64,000 nucleotides of DNA, taken from NCBI RefSeq assembly GCF_900156375.1, contig NZ_FTNK01000014.1:1-64000 (forward strand). The letters run 5' to 3'. The stretch is from Paenibacillus macquariensis (lineage in GTDB: Bacteria; Bacillota; Bacilli; Paenibacillales; Paenibacillaceae). Under the pieces are notes generated by a model. That model made no database searches. It was not told where the DNA came from and worked only from the letters and a program-made list of their open reading frames with translations. This document shows positions 23,616 to 31,679 of the stretch, one piece after another (position 1 is the stretch's first letter; every line of letters starts with the position of its first letter). The position numbers were made by a program, and so were the translations under genes.

Positions 23616-24659
23616 TTAGTATACTAATTTGTAATTGGCTAAGTATTCTGCAATGCCATCAATTTCAGCATCGGTAAGTCCTAAATCCTTAGGTGAAGGC
23701 ATTTTATTTCCTGGTTTCACTGCTTGCGGATCATGAAGCCATTCTTTCAGGTTATCCACAACGGGGTTTCCTTCATCATTGGTCTCAGAGTTCAGCAAGA
23801 TACTTGCAACCGATTCACGTGAACCGATTCCGGTAAGATTCGGTCCAACAGCGGTCCCTTGATCACCAACAGCATGGCAAGTTAGACATTGGTTCTTGAA
23901 TGTTTCTGCAAGTGCCTTATCTTCAATAGCTACCATCGGCGCCTTTATAGCCGCTGTCCATTTCTCAAAGGATTCCGGACTTACGGACTTCACTTTGAAC
24001 TCCATGAACCCGTGGGAAGGTCCGCATAATTCTGCACATTTACCACGATATACCCCTTCTTTTGGAGCACTGAAGCTGAAACGGTTAATCGTTCCAGCTG
24101 GGTTTGTATCCATTTTTCCGGATAGTGATGGTACCCAGAAAGAGTGAATTACATCTGCAGTCTTCAGTTCAAACGCAATGTTCTTATTCGTTGGAATGAT
24201 CAAATCCTGAGCTGCAGTAATGCCATACTGAGGATATTCAAATTCCCACCAATATTGATGTGAAGTAACCTTTACTTGGATAGCATTCTTATCATTGGCA
24301 TGATCATCTCCAAATGCAAATACCTCTTTTACTGTAGGTACAGCAAGAACAAGAACTAATATCAATGGAATAACCGTCCAAATCACTTCTAACTTGAAAT
24401 TACCTTCGACTTGTTCAGGCATGCTATTATGTTCAGGTTTTCTTCTGAACTTAATGATTACATACGCTGAAATTGCAAACACAATCAGTAACACAACTAA
24501 CATAATCGAGATTGAAAGCTTAATTAAATCATACTGACCTTGTGCCACAGGCCCTTGTGGTCTTAATACCGACAAATCTTCGCGGCCACATCCTGCCAAG
24601 AGCAAAGAAAAAATTGCTAGCATTGGAAGAAGTCGTTTCATAACCTGCCATCGTCTCAT
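23616..24659 (-). CDS. ctaC: Cytochrome c oxidase subunit II with fused cytochrome c
   Basis: A lipoprotein (LLLAGC) with two membrane helices, the CuA domain (HQYWWEFEYPQ; GKCAELCGPSHGFM with both Cys, His and Met ligands) and a C-terminal cytochrome c domain with CLTCH and the axial Met in GNKMPSP. The fusion makes this a caa3-type oxidase. The start may be ATG 24659 or ATG 24641; neither has a strong ribosome site. ctaA and ctaB are not in the window. Confidence 0.95.
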   Translation of the reverse strand: MRRWQVMKRLLPMLAIFSLLLAGCGREDLSVLRPQGPVAQGQYDLIKLSISIMLVVLLIVFAISAYVIIKFRRKPEHNSMPEQVEGNFKLEVIWTVIPLILVLVLAVPTVKEVFAFGDDHANDKNAIQVKVTSHQYWWEFEYPQYGITAAQDLIIPTNKNIAFELKTADVIHSFWVPSLSGKMDTNPAGTINRFSFSAPKEGVYRGKCAELCGPSHGFMEFKVKSVSPESFEKWTAAIKAPMVAIEDKALAETFKNQCLTCHAVGDQGTAVGPNLTGIGSRESVASILLNSETNDEGNPVVDNLKEWLHDPQAVKPGNKMPSPKDLGLTDAEIDGIAEYLANYKLVY

Positions 24660-24775
24660 TAATTATCTACCCCACTTCTGATGCAATTTTACATATCTTT
24701 CAAAACATTATCACTTAAAAAAGCCTTCATTTTACCCAAAATATTAACATGTCAATTAAAATAATCACCTATTTT

Positions 24776-24804
24776 AATATAAGTTTAAGGTAGTACTTTG
24801 TCAA
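24776..24804 (-). promoter_or_regulatory. Sigma-A promoter of ctaCDEF
   Basis: On the minus strand TTGACA (24799-24804), a 17-base spacer and TATATT (24776-24781), about 110 bases before the ctaC start. Confidence 0.75.
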
Positions 24805-25101
24805 TGATTGGCGCTTAGTTCACAAAATGTTCAAATATCAAAAAAACAGCATGGTGTAGGCATTTGTAATCGATTTCAAACATCGAAAATAGCTTAAACA
24901 TTAAGTAGTGTCTCTAGTAATTGCACCCTACCGAAAACCTATTCTCTGTATATTTGACTAAATTGTGTCTTTTAATAATATTATATTGTGCTAATATCCT
25001 AGTAATATCCAATTAATTTAGGCACAAAAAAACCGTATTCCACGGTTCATAACCGTAGAAAACAGTCTATAGAGGTCTTCCATTATGTTCAATTCATTGT
25101 A
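24805..25101. other. Intergenic stretch upstream of the cta promoter
   Basis: No supported gene. It holds the upstream part of the ctaC control region on the left and the terminator region of the small gene at 25102-25290 on the right. Confidence 0.4.
25031..25056 (-). terminator. Terminator with two exclusive hairpins
   Basis: On the minus strand ACGGTT-ATG-AACCGT and AACCGT-GGAAT-ACGGTT share the middle AACCGT; the second is followed by TTTTTTT. Only one can form at a time. It lies 45 bases past the stop at 25102. Confidence 0.6.
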
Positions 25102-25290
25102 TTATGAAACGGATGAATTCATACGTCCCAGTTCATGTTCAACCACAGAGGTCAATTCCTCTTCATATCCTCCCATAATATGATATTTCCGGACGTAATC
25201 CTTTACAAACTTCTTAGGATCCTTAGGCCGGAAAATTCGTGTCATTTCCCGCAGACTTTCCTTGACTTCGTTATGACCTTTCGTTGCCAT
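25102..25290 (-). CDS. Small conserved-looking protein, 62 residues
   Basis: ATG at 25290 is preceded by GGGAGGG. The product starts MATKGHNEVKESLREMTRIF and is highly charged and helical with no membrane segment. I do not recognise a family. Own terminator, no operon partners. Confidence 0.6.
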   Translation of the reverse strand: MATKGHNEVKESLREMTRIFRPKDPKKFVKDYVRKYHIMGGYEEELTSVVEHELGRMNSSVS

Positions 25291-25728
25291 AATTGTTCCC
25301 TCCCAAAACGCTGAATGAAAAGCTAGGGTTTAGAGAATGCCGAAAAGATCTTCCTTAAAACATCGTGAAGTAACAAGCATTATGAGTTGGATAGAAAGCT
25401 CTTCGTCACCGCCAGGCATCTAACAATATAATTACCCAGAACCAGTGTAGCTGAATCACTCATCCACATTATATCATACTTCCCAATATCTTGGGTGAAA
25501 TGATTCCTTTTTTCTTTTATTGAGCTTGACGGATTGTTATACCCTATCGCAGAACACTCAATAGTCCTCTTATTTAACATGTTATGCTATGTGATGCAAT
25601 TTCAACTCTGTCATCTGCTGACTAATGATTATTAACTTCTGCGGTAAAAAACTTCCTCATAACTTGTCTAGCCTATACATAGGGTAATAGGGATACTTGG
25701 TTTAGCTAATAAGGAGCGTGGTCTACTC
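25291..25728. other. Intergenic stretch without a supported gene
   Basis: A 66-codon minus-strand frame at 25380-25580 has no ribosome site. I see nothing else in it except the unmapped promoters of the flanking divergent genes. Confidence 0.4.
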
Positions 25729-26067
25729 ATGTCCCCATTCAAATCTTCTTCTGGTTTACCTGAACATATTGCCGCTGCGTTATGTTACTTATTTTCTTTT
25801 GTTGGAGGAATCGTCTTCTTAGCTGTGGAACGACGTAGTCAATTTGTTATGTTTCATGCATTACAATCCGTTATATTCTTTTGTGGGATGATGATCATAC
25901 ATGTTATCTTTGGCTTCATTCCGCTTATTGGGCCACTGATCGCATCATTGTTATCCATCCTTACCCTAGTCATGTGGGTGGTATTAGTGGTAAATGCCTT
26001 TCAAGGACGATGGTTTAGAATTCCCTTGATAGGTGACATTGCTGAAAGTCAGTTACGTCATCTATAG
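25729..26067 (+). CDS. DUF4870/Tic20-like membrane protein
   Basis: The 112-residue protein has three membrane helices and the pattern LPEHIAAALCYLFSFVGGIV (about residues 9-28), RRSQFVMFHALQSVIFF and IPLIGPLIASLLSILTLVMW typical of DUF4870 proteins. Function unknown. AAGGAG lies 12 bases before the ATG. The lipid kinase gene follows 76 bases later on the same strand. Confidence 0.75.
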   Translation: MSPFKSSSGLPEHIAAALCYLFSFVGGIVFLAVERRSQFVMFHALQSVIFFCGMMIIHVIFGFIPLIGPLIASLLSILTLVMWVVLVVNAFQGRWFRIPLIGDIAESQLRHL

Positions 26068-26143
26068 AATTCCCATATTTTACAGTTTTCTTTTGCATCT
26101 TTTCTTCTTAAAATAGATATATCCATTACTTGGAGGAGAAGAG

Positions 26144-27049
26144 ATGTATCTATTCGTTATAAATAAAAAGTCCGGCAATGGAAACGGGTTCCGCACTTGG
26201 CTCAAAGTACGTTCCATACTTCAGTCACGTCAGATTCCGTACCGTTATATTTTCACAGAAAATTCCGATCAAGCCGTTCGCTTACTCACAGAAACGTTAC
26301 AGCAACCACAACCTTGGCAAACTGTTGCCATTATTGGTGGTGATGGCACCATCCATAGTATCCTGCCTATTCTACAAGAAACTGGTATCCCATTAGCGGT
26401 TATTCCGGCCGGTTCTGGTAATGACACAGCTCGCAGCTTCGGCATTCCCTTCGACACGGTTGGTGCCTTAAATGTCTTACTTACAGGACAATCTCAGGCT
26501 ATCGATCTCATTTCAACTTCAGGTACGCTAACTCTAACAGCACTTGCTATTGGCTTCGATGCTCAGGTTGCTGAGAACGTTAACCGTAGCAGCTATAAGA
26601 AATGGTGTAATACACTTAGAGCTGGCAAAGTCGCTTATATTATTGGAATTCTACATACCTTACTTACGTTCAGACCAGGAAGAGCCAGCGTTACCTGTGA
26701 TAACGATACGACTACCTATGAATCCACCTGGATGACGGCTATCTCGAATGTACCCTCTTATGGTGGCGGGTTCAAGATCGCACCACAAGCCCTTCCGAGT
26801 GATGGTCAACTAGACATCTGCGTCGTTCATGGTTGTACTCGCTTACAGCTATTACGTCTGTTCCCCAGAGTACTTACGGGAAATCATGTCACCCTTCCAT
26901 TTGTCACCATGTTACGTGGTCGAGTTATTTCCATCAATAACGAGCATCCAAGGCTAGCCCTTGGCGATGGCGAGAATATACCTCATCTTTCTTACGATTC
27001 TATACTATGCCCTAACGCCTTACAGTTGATGCTCCCACAACCGAAGTGA
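26144..27049 (+). CDS. Diacylglycerol kinase-family lipid kinase
   Basis: The 301-residue protein has the DAGK catalytic pattern: INKKSGNGNG (residues 6-15), the ATP-binding IIGGDGTIHSILPIL (about 64-78) and IPAGSGNDTARSFGIP (about 85-100). It matches YegS/BmrU lipid kinases that phosphorylate diacylglycerol or related lipids at the membrane face. ATG at 26144 with TGGAGGAG upstream. Confidence 0.88.
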   Translation: MYLFVINKKSGNGNGFRTWLKVRSILQSRQIPYRYIFTENSDQAVRLLTETLQQPQPWQTVAIIGGDGTIHSILPILQETGIPLAVIPAGSGNDTARSFGIPFDTVGALNVLLTGQSQAIDLISTSGTLTLTALAIGFDAQVAENVNRSSYKKWCNTLRAGKVAYIIGILHTLLTFRPGRASVTCDNDTTTYESTWMTAISNVPSYGGGFKIAPQALPSDGQLDICVVHGCTRLQLLRLFPRVLTGNHVTLPFVTMLRGRVISINNEHPRLALGDGENIPHLSYDSILCPNALQLMLPQPK

Positions 27050-27082
27050 ATCATGAATGAAATTAGTATCTACATAATTTGA

Positions 27083-27128
27083 ATGACCATCCATGAGAAG
27101 ATTGTTTCTTCAGGGGTGGTCCTTTTTT
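27083..27128 (+). terminator. Terminator of the lipid kinase gene
   Basis: GACCATCC pairs with GGGTGGTC around an inner GAAGA/TTTCTT helix, followed by TTTTTTT. Confidence 0.75.
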
Positions 27129-27143
27129 TCTAACACAAAAAGA

Positions 27144-27185
27144 GGCTTATCTCAGTAAGTCCAATTAGACCTTCTAGGATAAGCC
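27144..27185 (-). terminator. Terminator of xpt-pbuX
   Basis: GGCTTATC at 27144 pairs with GATAAGCC at 27178, extended inside by AAGTC/GAC; TCTTTTTGTG follows on the minus strand. Confidence 0.75.
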
Positions 27186-27199
27186 CCCTATTCATTTAC

Positions 27200-28528
27200 T
27201 TATGCGGTTTTGCCCGCTTCAGCACCTTTTAATCCATTAAAAATGAGATTCATCGCAATGGCTGTTACACTACCTGCAACGATACCATTATCCACGAGAA
27301 TACGAGCCCAACTTGGTAATTGCGCAAATAGGTCTGGCACTACTGTAACACCCAGTCCCATACCCACAGAACATGCGATGATGAATAGATTCTCATATCG
27401 ATTCAGATCCACTTGATCCCCAAGCATACGAATACCAGACGATACAACGAGTCCAAATAACGCGACCATTGCGCCACCCAATACAGACGGAGGAACTAAC
27501 TGTGTAAGGGCCGCAATCTTAGGAACAAACCCGATAACAACCAGAATTCCACCCGCCACAACGATGACGTCACGTGTCTTGACACGACTCATTTGTACAA
27601 GCCCTACATTTTGAGAATACGTCGTATAAGGGAATGAATTAAACAATCCTCCGAGTATAATAGCTAAACCTTCAGCGCGGTAACCACGAGTCAGATCCTT
27701 AGAAGTCAGATCTTTATCAACAATTTTACTAAGTGCCATAAAGACACCTGTAGATTCAGCAATACTCACGATAGCAACCAGAATCATCGTCAATATGGCC
27801 GATGGATGAAAGGTTGGTGTACCAAAGTAAAATGGCTGTATACCATGGAACCAACTTGCTTCTCTAAGCGGCGTCAAATCAACATGACCGAACATGGCTG
27901 CCGCTAACGTCCCTACGACTAAACCAATTAGAACAGATATAGATCGTATAAATCCCTTTGTGAAACGGTTCATTAGAATAATAAACAACAGCACACCAAA
28001 TCCGAGAGACAGGTTCAAGGGACTTCCAAAGTCAGCTGCCCCCTGCCCTCCTCCAAGGTCCGTTAATGCTACTGGAATAAGCGTCACACCAATGATGGTT
28101 ACGACAGAACCGGTTACAACAGGCGGGAATATAGCAATCAACTTCCCAAATAAACCAGAGAATAAGAGCACAAAGATACCTGAAGCAATAATGGCTCCAT
28201 ATATAGCAGATACACCATACTGAAGTCCGATAGCGATCATTGGAGATACCGCCTGAAAGGCACAGCCTAACATCACTGGAAGTCCAATCCCGAAGTATCG
28301 ATTCCCCCATACCTGTAACAATGTCGCCACACCACAAGCAAGCAAATCTATACAAATGAGATATGTTAATTGTTCTGAAGAAAGTCCCAGTTGTCCTGCC
28401 ACTATTAGAGGAACAATGACTGCACCTGCATACATGGCAAGCACATGTTGGAGACCTAGTGAGAATGTTTGAAGTGGATTTCTATTTTTTCGAAAAATAG
28501 GCTCGTGTCCTTGTTCATGCTGTTGCAT
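27200..28528 (-). CDS. pbuX: Xanthine/uracil permease (NCS2 family)
   Basis: The 442-residue protein has about 14 helices and the NCS2 signature regions: LGLQHVLAMYAGAVIVPLIV (about residues 25-44) and FAGILVVIGFVPK-type and GGAMVALFGLVVSSGIRML segments. Position directly after xpt and under a guanine riboswitch identifies it as the xanthine permease PbuX. Confidence 0.9.
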   Translation of the reverse strand: MQQHEQGHEPIFRKNRNPLQTFSLGLQHVLAMYAGAVIVPLIVAGQLGLSSEQLTYLICIDLLACGVATLLQVWGNRYFGIGLPVMLGCAFQAVSPMIAIGLQYGVSAIYGAIIASGIFVLLFSGLFGKLIAIFPPVVTGSVVTIIGVTLIPVALTDLGGGQGAADFGSPLNLSLGFGVLLFIILMNRFTKGFIRSISVLIGLVVGTLAAAMFGHVDLTPLREASWFHGIQPFYFGTPTFHPSAILTMILVAIVSIAESTGVFMALSKIVDKDLTSKDLTRGYRAEGLAIILGGLFNSFPYTTYSQNVGLVQMSRVKTRDVIVVAGGILVVIGFVPKIAALTQLVPPSVLGGAMVALFGLVVSSGIRMLGDQVDLNRYENLFIIACSVGMGLGVTVVPDLFAQLPSWARILVDNGIVAGSVTAIAMNLIFNGLKGAEAGKTA

Positions 28529-28566
28529 CTGTCTGTACTTCCCCCTAGATGTGATTGCCTATATGT

Positions 28567-29160
28567 TTAAGCTTCCTTTATATCTTCCTCTTCTACGAAA
28601 GTCACGGTCTCATTATCTAACGCCGCAACACGCACAAGAGATTCTACACGATATCCCGCATCTAATAGTAACTGACGTCCAGGTTGGAATGATTTCTCAA
28701 TCACGATACCGATTCCTACAACCTTCGCACCTGCCTGCTCTACGATCCGAGCTAGTCCAAATGCTGCTTCCCCATTCGCTAAGAAATCATCAATGATTAA
28801 CACACGATCATTAGGATCTATGAATTTCTTTGCTACTGTAATTTCATTCGTCTCTTGCTTCGTGAAGGAGTACACTTTCTCTACGTAAATGTCATGCTTA
28901 AGTGTTAATGACTTCTGCTTACGTGCAAAGATTAGGGGAACATTTAGCTCAAGTGCCGTCATAATCCCTGGTGCGATACCCGAAGATTCTATCGTTAGAA
29001 CCCTTGTAATCGCCTCATCTTTAAACCGACTTGTGAACTCCTTGCCCACTTCTTTCATCAATACCGGATCCATCTGGTGATTCAAGAAGGAGTCCACTTT
29101 TAATACCTTATTACTCAGGACGATGCCTTCGGCTATGACTTTGTTTCTCAATAATTGCAT
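28567..29160 (-). CDS. xpt: Xanthine phosphoribosyltransferase
   Basis: The 197-residue protein starts MQLLRNKVIAEGIVLSNKVL and has the PRPP-binding motif VLIIDDFLANGEAA (about residues 125-138) and the purine region YSFTKQETNEI. It converts xanthine and PRPP to XMP in purine salvage. It is co-transcribed with pbuX (38-base gap) and controlled by the riboswitch upstream. Confidence 0.95.
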   Translation of the reverse strand: MQLLRNKVIAEGIVLSNKVLKVDSFLNHQMDPVLMKEVGKEFTSRFKDEAITRVLTIESSGIAPGIMTALELNVPLIFARKQKSLTLKHDIYVEKVYSFTKQETNEITVAKKFIDPNDRVLIIDDFLANGEAAFGLARIVEQAGAKVVGIGIVIEKSFQPGRQLLLDAGYRVESLVRVAALDNETVTFVEEEDIKEA

Positions 29161-29218
29161 CCTAGTATCCCCCTTAAATTATTATTCTTCTTAGATATCC
29201 TTATCATCACACAAAAAA

Positions 29219-29273
29219 AAAGAAAAGCCCCTTCACCACTGCTAGTTTTCAGCAGAGAATCGAGGACTTTAGA
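29219..29273 (-). terminator. Riboswitch-controlled terminator before xpt
   Basis: On the minus strand CTGCTGAAAACTAGCAG forms the top and AAGTCCT/AGGGGCTT the base of a long hairpin, followed by TTTTCTTTTTTTTT. It is the expression platform of the guanine riboswitch. Confidence 0.8.
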
Positions 29274-29350
29274 TTAACAAATATACATACCAATCTGTGC
29301 TTCACAGTCAAATAAACTGATCACAATGATGGAACGGACAATATTATTAA

Positions 29351-29415
29351 CCCGTAGTCCAATCATTTCGGTGATCGGGTAGAGACATGCAGGCCTATTC
29401 CTGCACCTATACGAG
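29351..29415 (-). ncRNA. Guanine riboswitch (purine aptamer)
   Basis: On the minus strand P1 is CTCGTA/TACGGG, P2 GTGCAGG/CCTGCAT, J2/3 GTCTCTACC and P3 CGATCACCGAAATGATTGG, then GACTACGGG. The residue that selects the ligand is C (GACTA), as in guanine/hypoxanthine aptamers; adenine aptamers have U there. Binding should favour the terminator at 29219-29273 and switch off xpt-pbuX when purine is plentiful. A TATACT -10 box is at 29439-29444. Confidence 0.93.
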
Positions 29416-29511
29416 AATCATATAAATGTAACTTCGAAAGTATAACGCATAACATAGTATAAAATAAAGAGGAAAATGCTTACTGTTTTACTGTTTATTT
29501 TGAAAAAATTC

Positions 29512-29799
29512 CTATAAGAAATTGCTGAGAATGGTCTTGAGGTCTCTATCTTCCGTGTACTTCTCTTCACCCATATCCAACTCAGTAATTCTAATGGACT
29601 CATAATCAGCTGAAGGGTCAACGGGCTTAAACACTAATGAATTGGGATCAGATAGTACGACTACATAATCCATATCTTTAAACATTTCTATAAGTTGTTC
29701 ATTGCCTGGTTGTTGATTCTCATTAAGAAAAATTAACCCCCGTAGATGCTTTAATTCTGCTTTATGTTTCACTTGAAAATGAACGAGACATTCCTTCAT
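29512..29799 (-). CDS. Hypothetical protein, 95 residues
   Basis: The start is placed at ATG 29799 with GGAGG nine bases upstream; the ten-codon longer frame lacks a ribosome site. Product begins MKECLVHFQVKHKAELKHLR and is soluble. Family not recognised. It follows the TrmB-type regulator gene closely and may be co-transcribed with it. Confidence 0.55.
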   Translation of the reverse strand: MKECLVHFQVKHKAELKHLRGLIFLNENQQPGNEQLIEMFKDMDYVVVLSDPNSLVFKPVDPSADYESIRITELDMGEEKYTEDRDLKTILSNFL

Positions 29800-29832
29800 G
29801 TGATTATTCCTCCTTGACCTTCTAGTCATTAT

Positions 29833-30711
29833 TTATTCAATGGCCTCAGCTTCTACTGTATCTTGTACTACACTATCTTTGTCATTACTACTCTTATCAT
29901 TATTCTCCGTGGTTGAATCCATTCCGACATACTTGTTATAAATTAGTTCATAATGTGAACCATAACGTTCTGTTAGTTCATGACCTATGTCATTCTCCAC
30001 TTCATATAAGACCATCTCCTGTGTGAAATGACTAAGCAGTAACTCCGTCATGACCGGATGAACGGTTACCATAGCCACCGAAGAGCAGTTCTCTCCACGC
30101 GTGCCAAGCATGCACCATGTACGATCAATAACGAATGAGAACTTACGTCCTGTACTCTCTGAAGGCTCCGTGGAGGATGAATCCCACCCGGGCCACAACA
30201 TATGCCGACTCAAAGAAGTTTCTCCGCCATCCGTAGACCAGAGTAACTTCACACCCCTGCTCTCAGCTCGTTCTAATTCACTACGTAAAAGAGCGGCTTC
30301 CTCATGACACACATCAATGACAATTTCGCGCTCTGCACGCTCTAGTTCGTGAGTCAGTGCCGCTAGGATCTTCTCGTCTCCTTCAACAGAATAAAAAAGA
30401 GGCTGGTCTGTTACATTTCTTGGCATTTGACTCTCAACAAATGACAGCGATTCACGCATTTGACCGGAGATCATATGCGTTAACTCTTCTATCTTAAGCA
30501 TGCTGTACCGAACAGGTTCCCCCTGACTACTATGTAGAAAGCCCTGTTGGGATAGACGTTGTAACGTAGTATACACATTGGAGCGAGAAACACCTAATCT
30601 TTTGGCCACCTCATACCCAGATGAAGGACCCCTTCCAGCCAATTCAACCATCACTTTGGCTTCCATCTCCGTAAATCCTAGATTTCGAAGATGCTGTAAC
30701 AACTGTTCCAT
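29833..30711 (-). CDS. TrmB-family transcriptional regulator
   Basis: The start is placed at ATG 30711 because GGGAGG lies eight bases upstream and the family usually begins here. The N-terminal winged helix (about residues 1-70) contains LGFTEMEAKVMVELAGRGPS, YEVAKRLGVSRSNVYTTLQR. A PLD-like sensor domain follows (YSVEGDEKILAAL...EIVIDVCHEEAALLRSELER), then a Ser/Asp/Asn-rich tail. TrmB proteins often sense sugars or redox state; the ligand here is unknown. Confidence 0.8.
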   Translation of the reverse strand: MEQLLQHLRNLGFTEMEAKVMVELAGRGPSSGYEVAKRLGVSRSNVYTTLQRLSQQGFLHSSQGEPVRYSMLKIEELTHMISGQMRESLSFVESQMPRNVTDQPLFYSVEGDEKILAALTHELERAEREIVIDVCHEEAALLRSELERAESRGVKLLWSTDGGETSLSRHMLWPGWDSSSTEPSESTGRKFSFVIDRTWCMLGTRGENCSSVAMVTVHPVMTELLLSHFTQEMVLYEVENDIGHELTERYGSHYELIYNKYVGMDSTTENNDKSSNDKDSVVQDTVEAEAIE

Positions 30712-30790
30712 TCTCATGTCCTCCCAAGCTGCATGAACGTGTTCCATTTTCGAAACCATTTGTTAAATTATTATATCTATTGAACTAAAG

Positions 30791-31510
30791 TTAAATCTGT
30801 TCTGCACCACACCGCGGGCACCACTTTGATCCTAATTGTAGGTCTACTGCACAGATCTGACAACTGAAGGTTCCCACTGTTGCTACTGTTTCGTCTTCCA
30901 CAACCGTTTCGACATTCTTATCGTTGTTCCAATGACGAATTCGACGGTCAAGCTCTAGTTGTCTCTCGCGCTCGCGCTCTAATTCTTCAGCTTGTCTGCG
31001 CTCTCTTTCAGCATCATGAGGCTGATCGTCAACACTCTCCACAGGTTCCTCTTTTTCATCATAATCAGGGTAGGCAGGATCTAATATTTTCAAATCTTCA
31101 GGCGGTATTGAGTTCTTCTCTGTATAAGTACTCTTTCCCTTCCTATGTTTCGACTCATTTTCCGACAATTTTGTGCCACAATGGGGGCAAAAGTTAACAT
31201 CTAATGCCACAACATGACCACATTTACATAATCTTTCATTCTTCAACTCTGCAATACGCTCGCGAAGGTCGTCAATTTCTCCCCTCAGGTTATCACAAGC
31301 TCTCGACAACTTCACCATCTCTGTCTCTGCAACTCGCATGTCCTCAGCTTGATAACCTTCATAGAATACTTTCCCCATGCTTAAGAAATGGTCATCCATC
31401 TTATCCTCAATCTCAATAATCTGACCTTTTATTTTGTTCACTTCCACTATACTCTGAGCCTTACCTGTTGCACGATTAGCGCTATTCTTGATACGTTTCA
31501 TAATATCCAT
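30791..31510 (-). CDS. Coiled-coil protein with two zinc ribbons
   Basis: The 239-residue protein starts with a helical coiled coil (residues about 1-92), then CKCGHVVALDVNFCPHCG (about 95-112), a long acidic/Arg-Glu-rich linker and a second ribbon CQICAVDLQLGSKWCPRCG at the C-terminus. Function is unknown; the architecture suggests a scaffold or regulator. It lies 79 bases upstream of the TrmB-type gene on the same strand. Confidence 0.65.
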   Translation of the reverse strand: MDIMKRIKNSANRATGKAQSIVEVNKIKGQIIEIEDKMDDHFLSMGKVFYEGYQAEDMRVAETEMVKLSRACDNLRGEIDDLRERIAELKNERLCKCGHVVALDVNFCPHCGTKLSENESKHRKGKSTYTEKNSIPPEDLKILDPAYPDYDEKEEPVESVDDQPHDAERERRQAEELERERERQLELDRRIRHWNNDKNVETVVEDETVATVGTFSCQICAVDLQLGSKWCPRCGAEQI

Positions 31511-31679
31511 AGATATATTTTCTCCTCTACTCTGTTAAATTACATTCATTTTCCCATCGTTTATTGCCTATAATAGCCCTATGATGTAGAGCAGGGATTA
31601 TGCTTATTACTGTTAGAAAAAGGAATGCCTGTCTTCACCCTTGTCATTAGCGTTATAATAATATTACTGGTTCTATTTT

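Noticed and set aside
25380..25580. Minus-strand frame of 66 codons
   Set aside because: No ribosome site and no domain.
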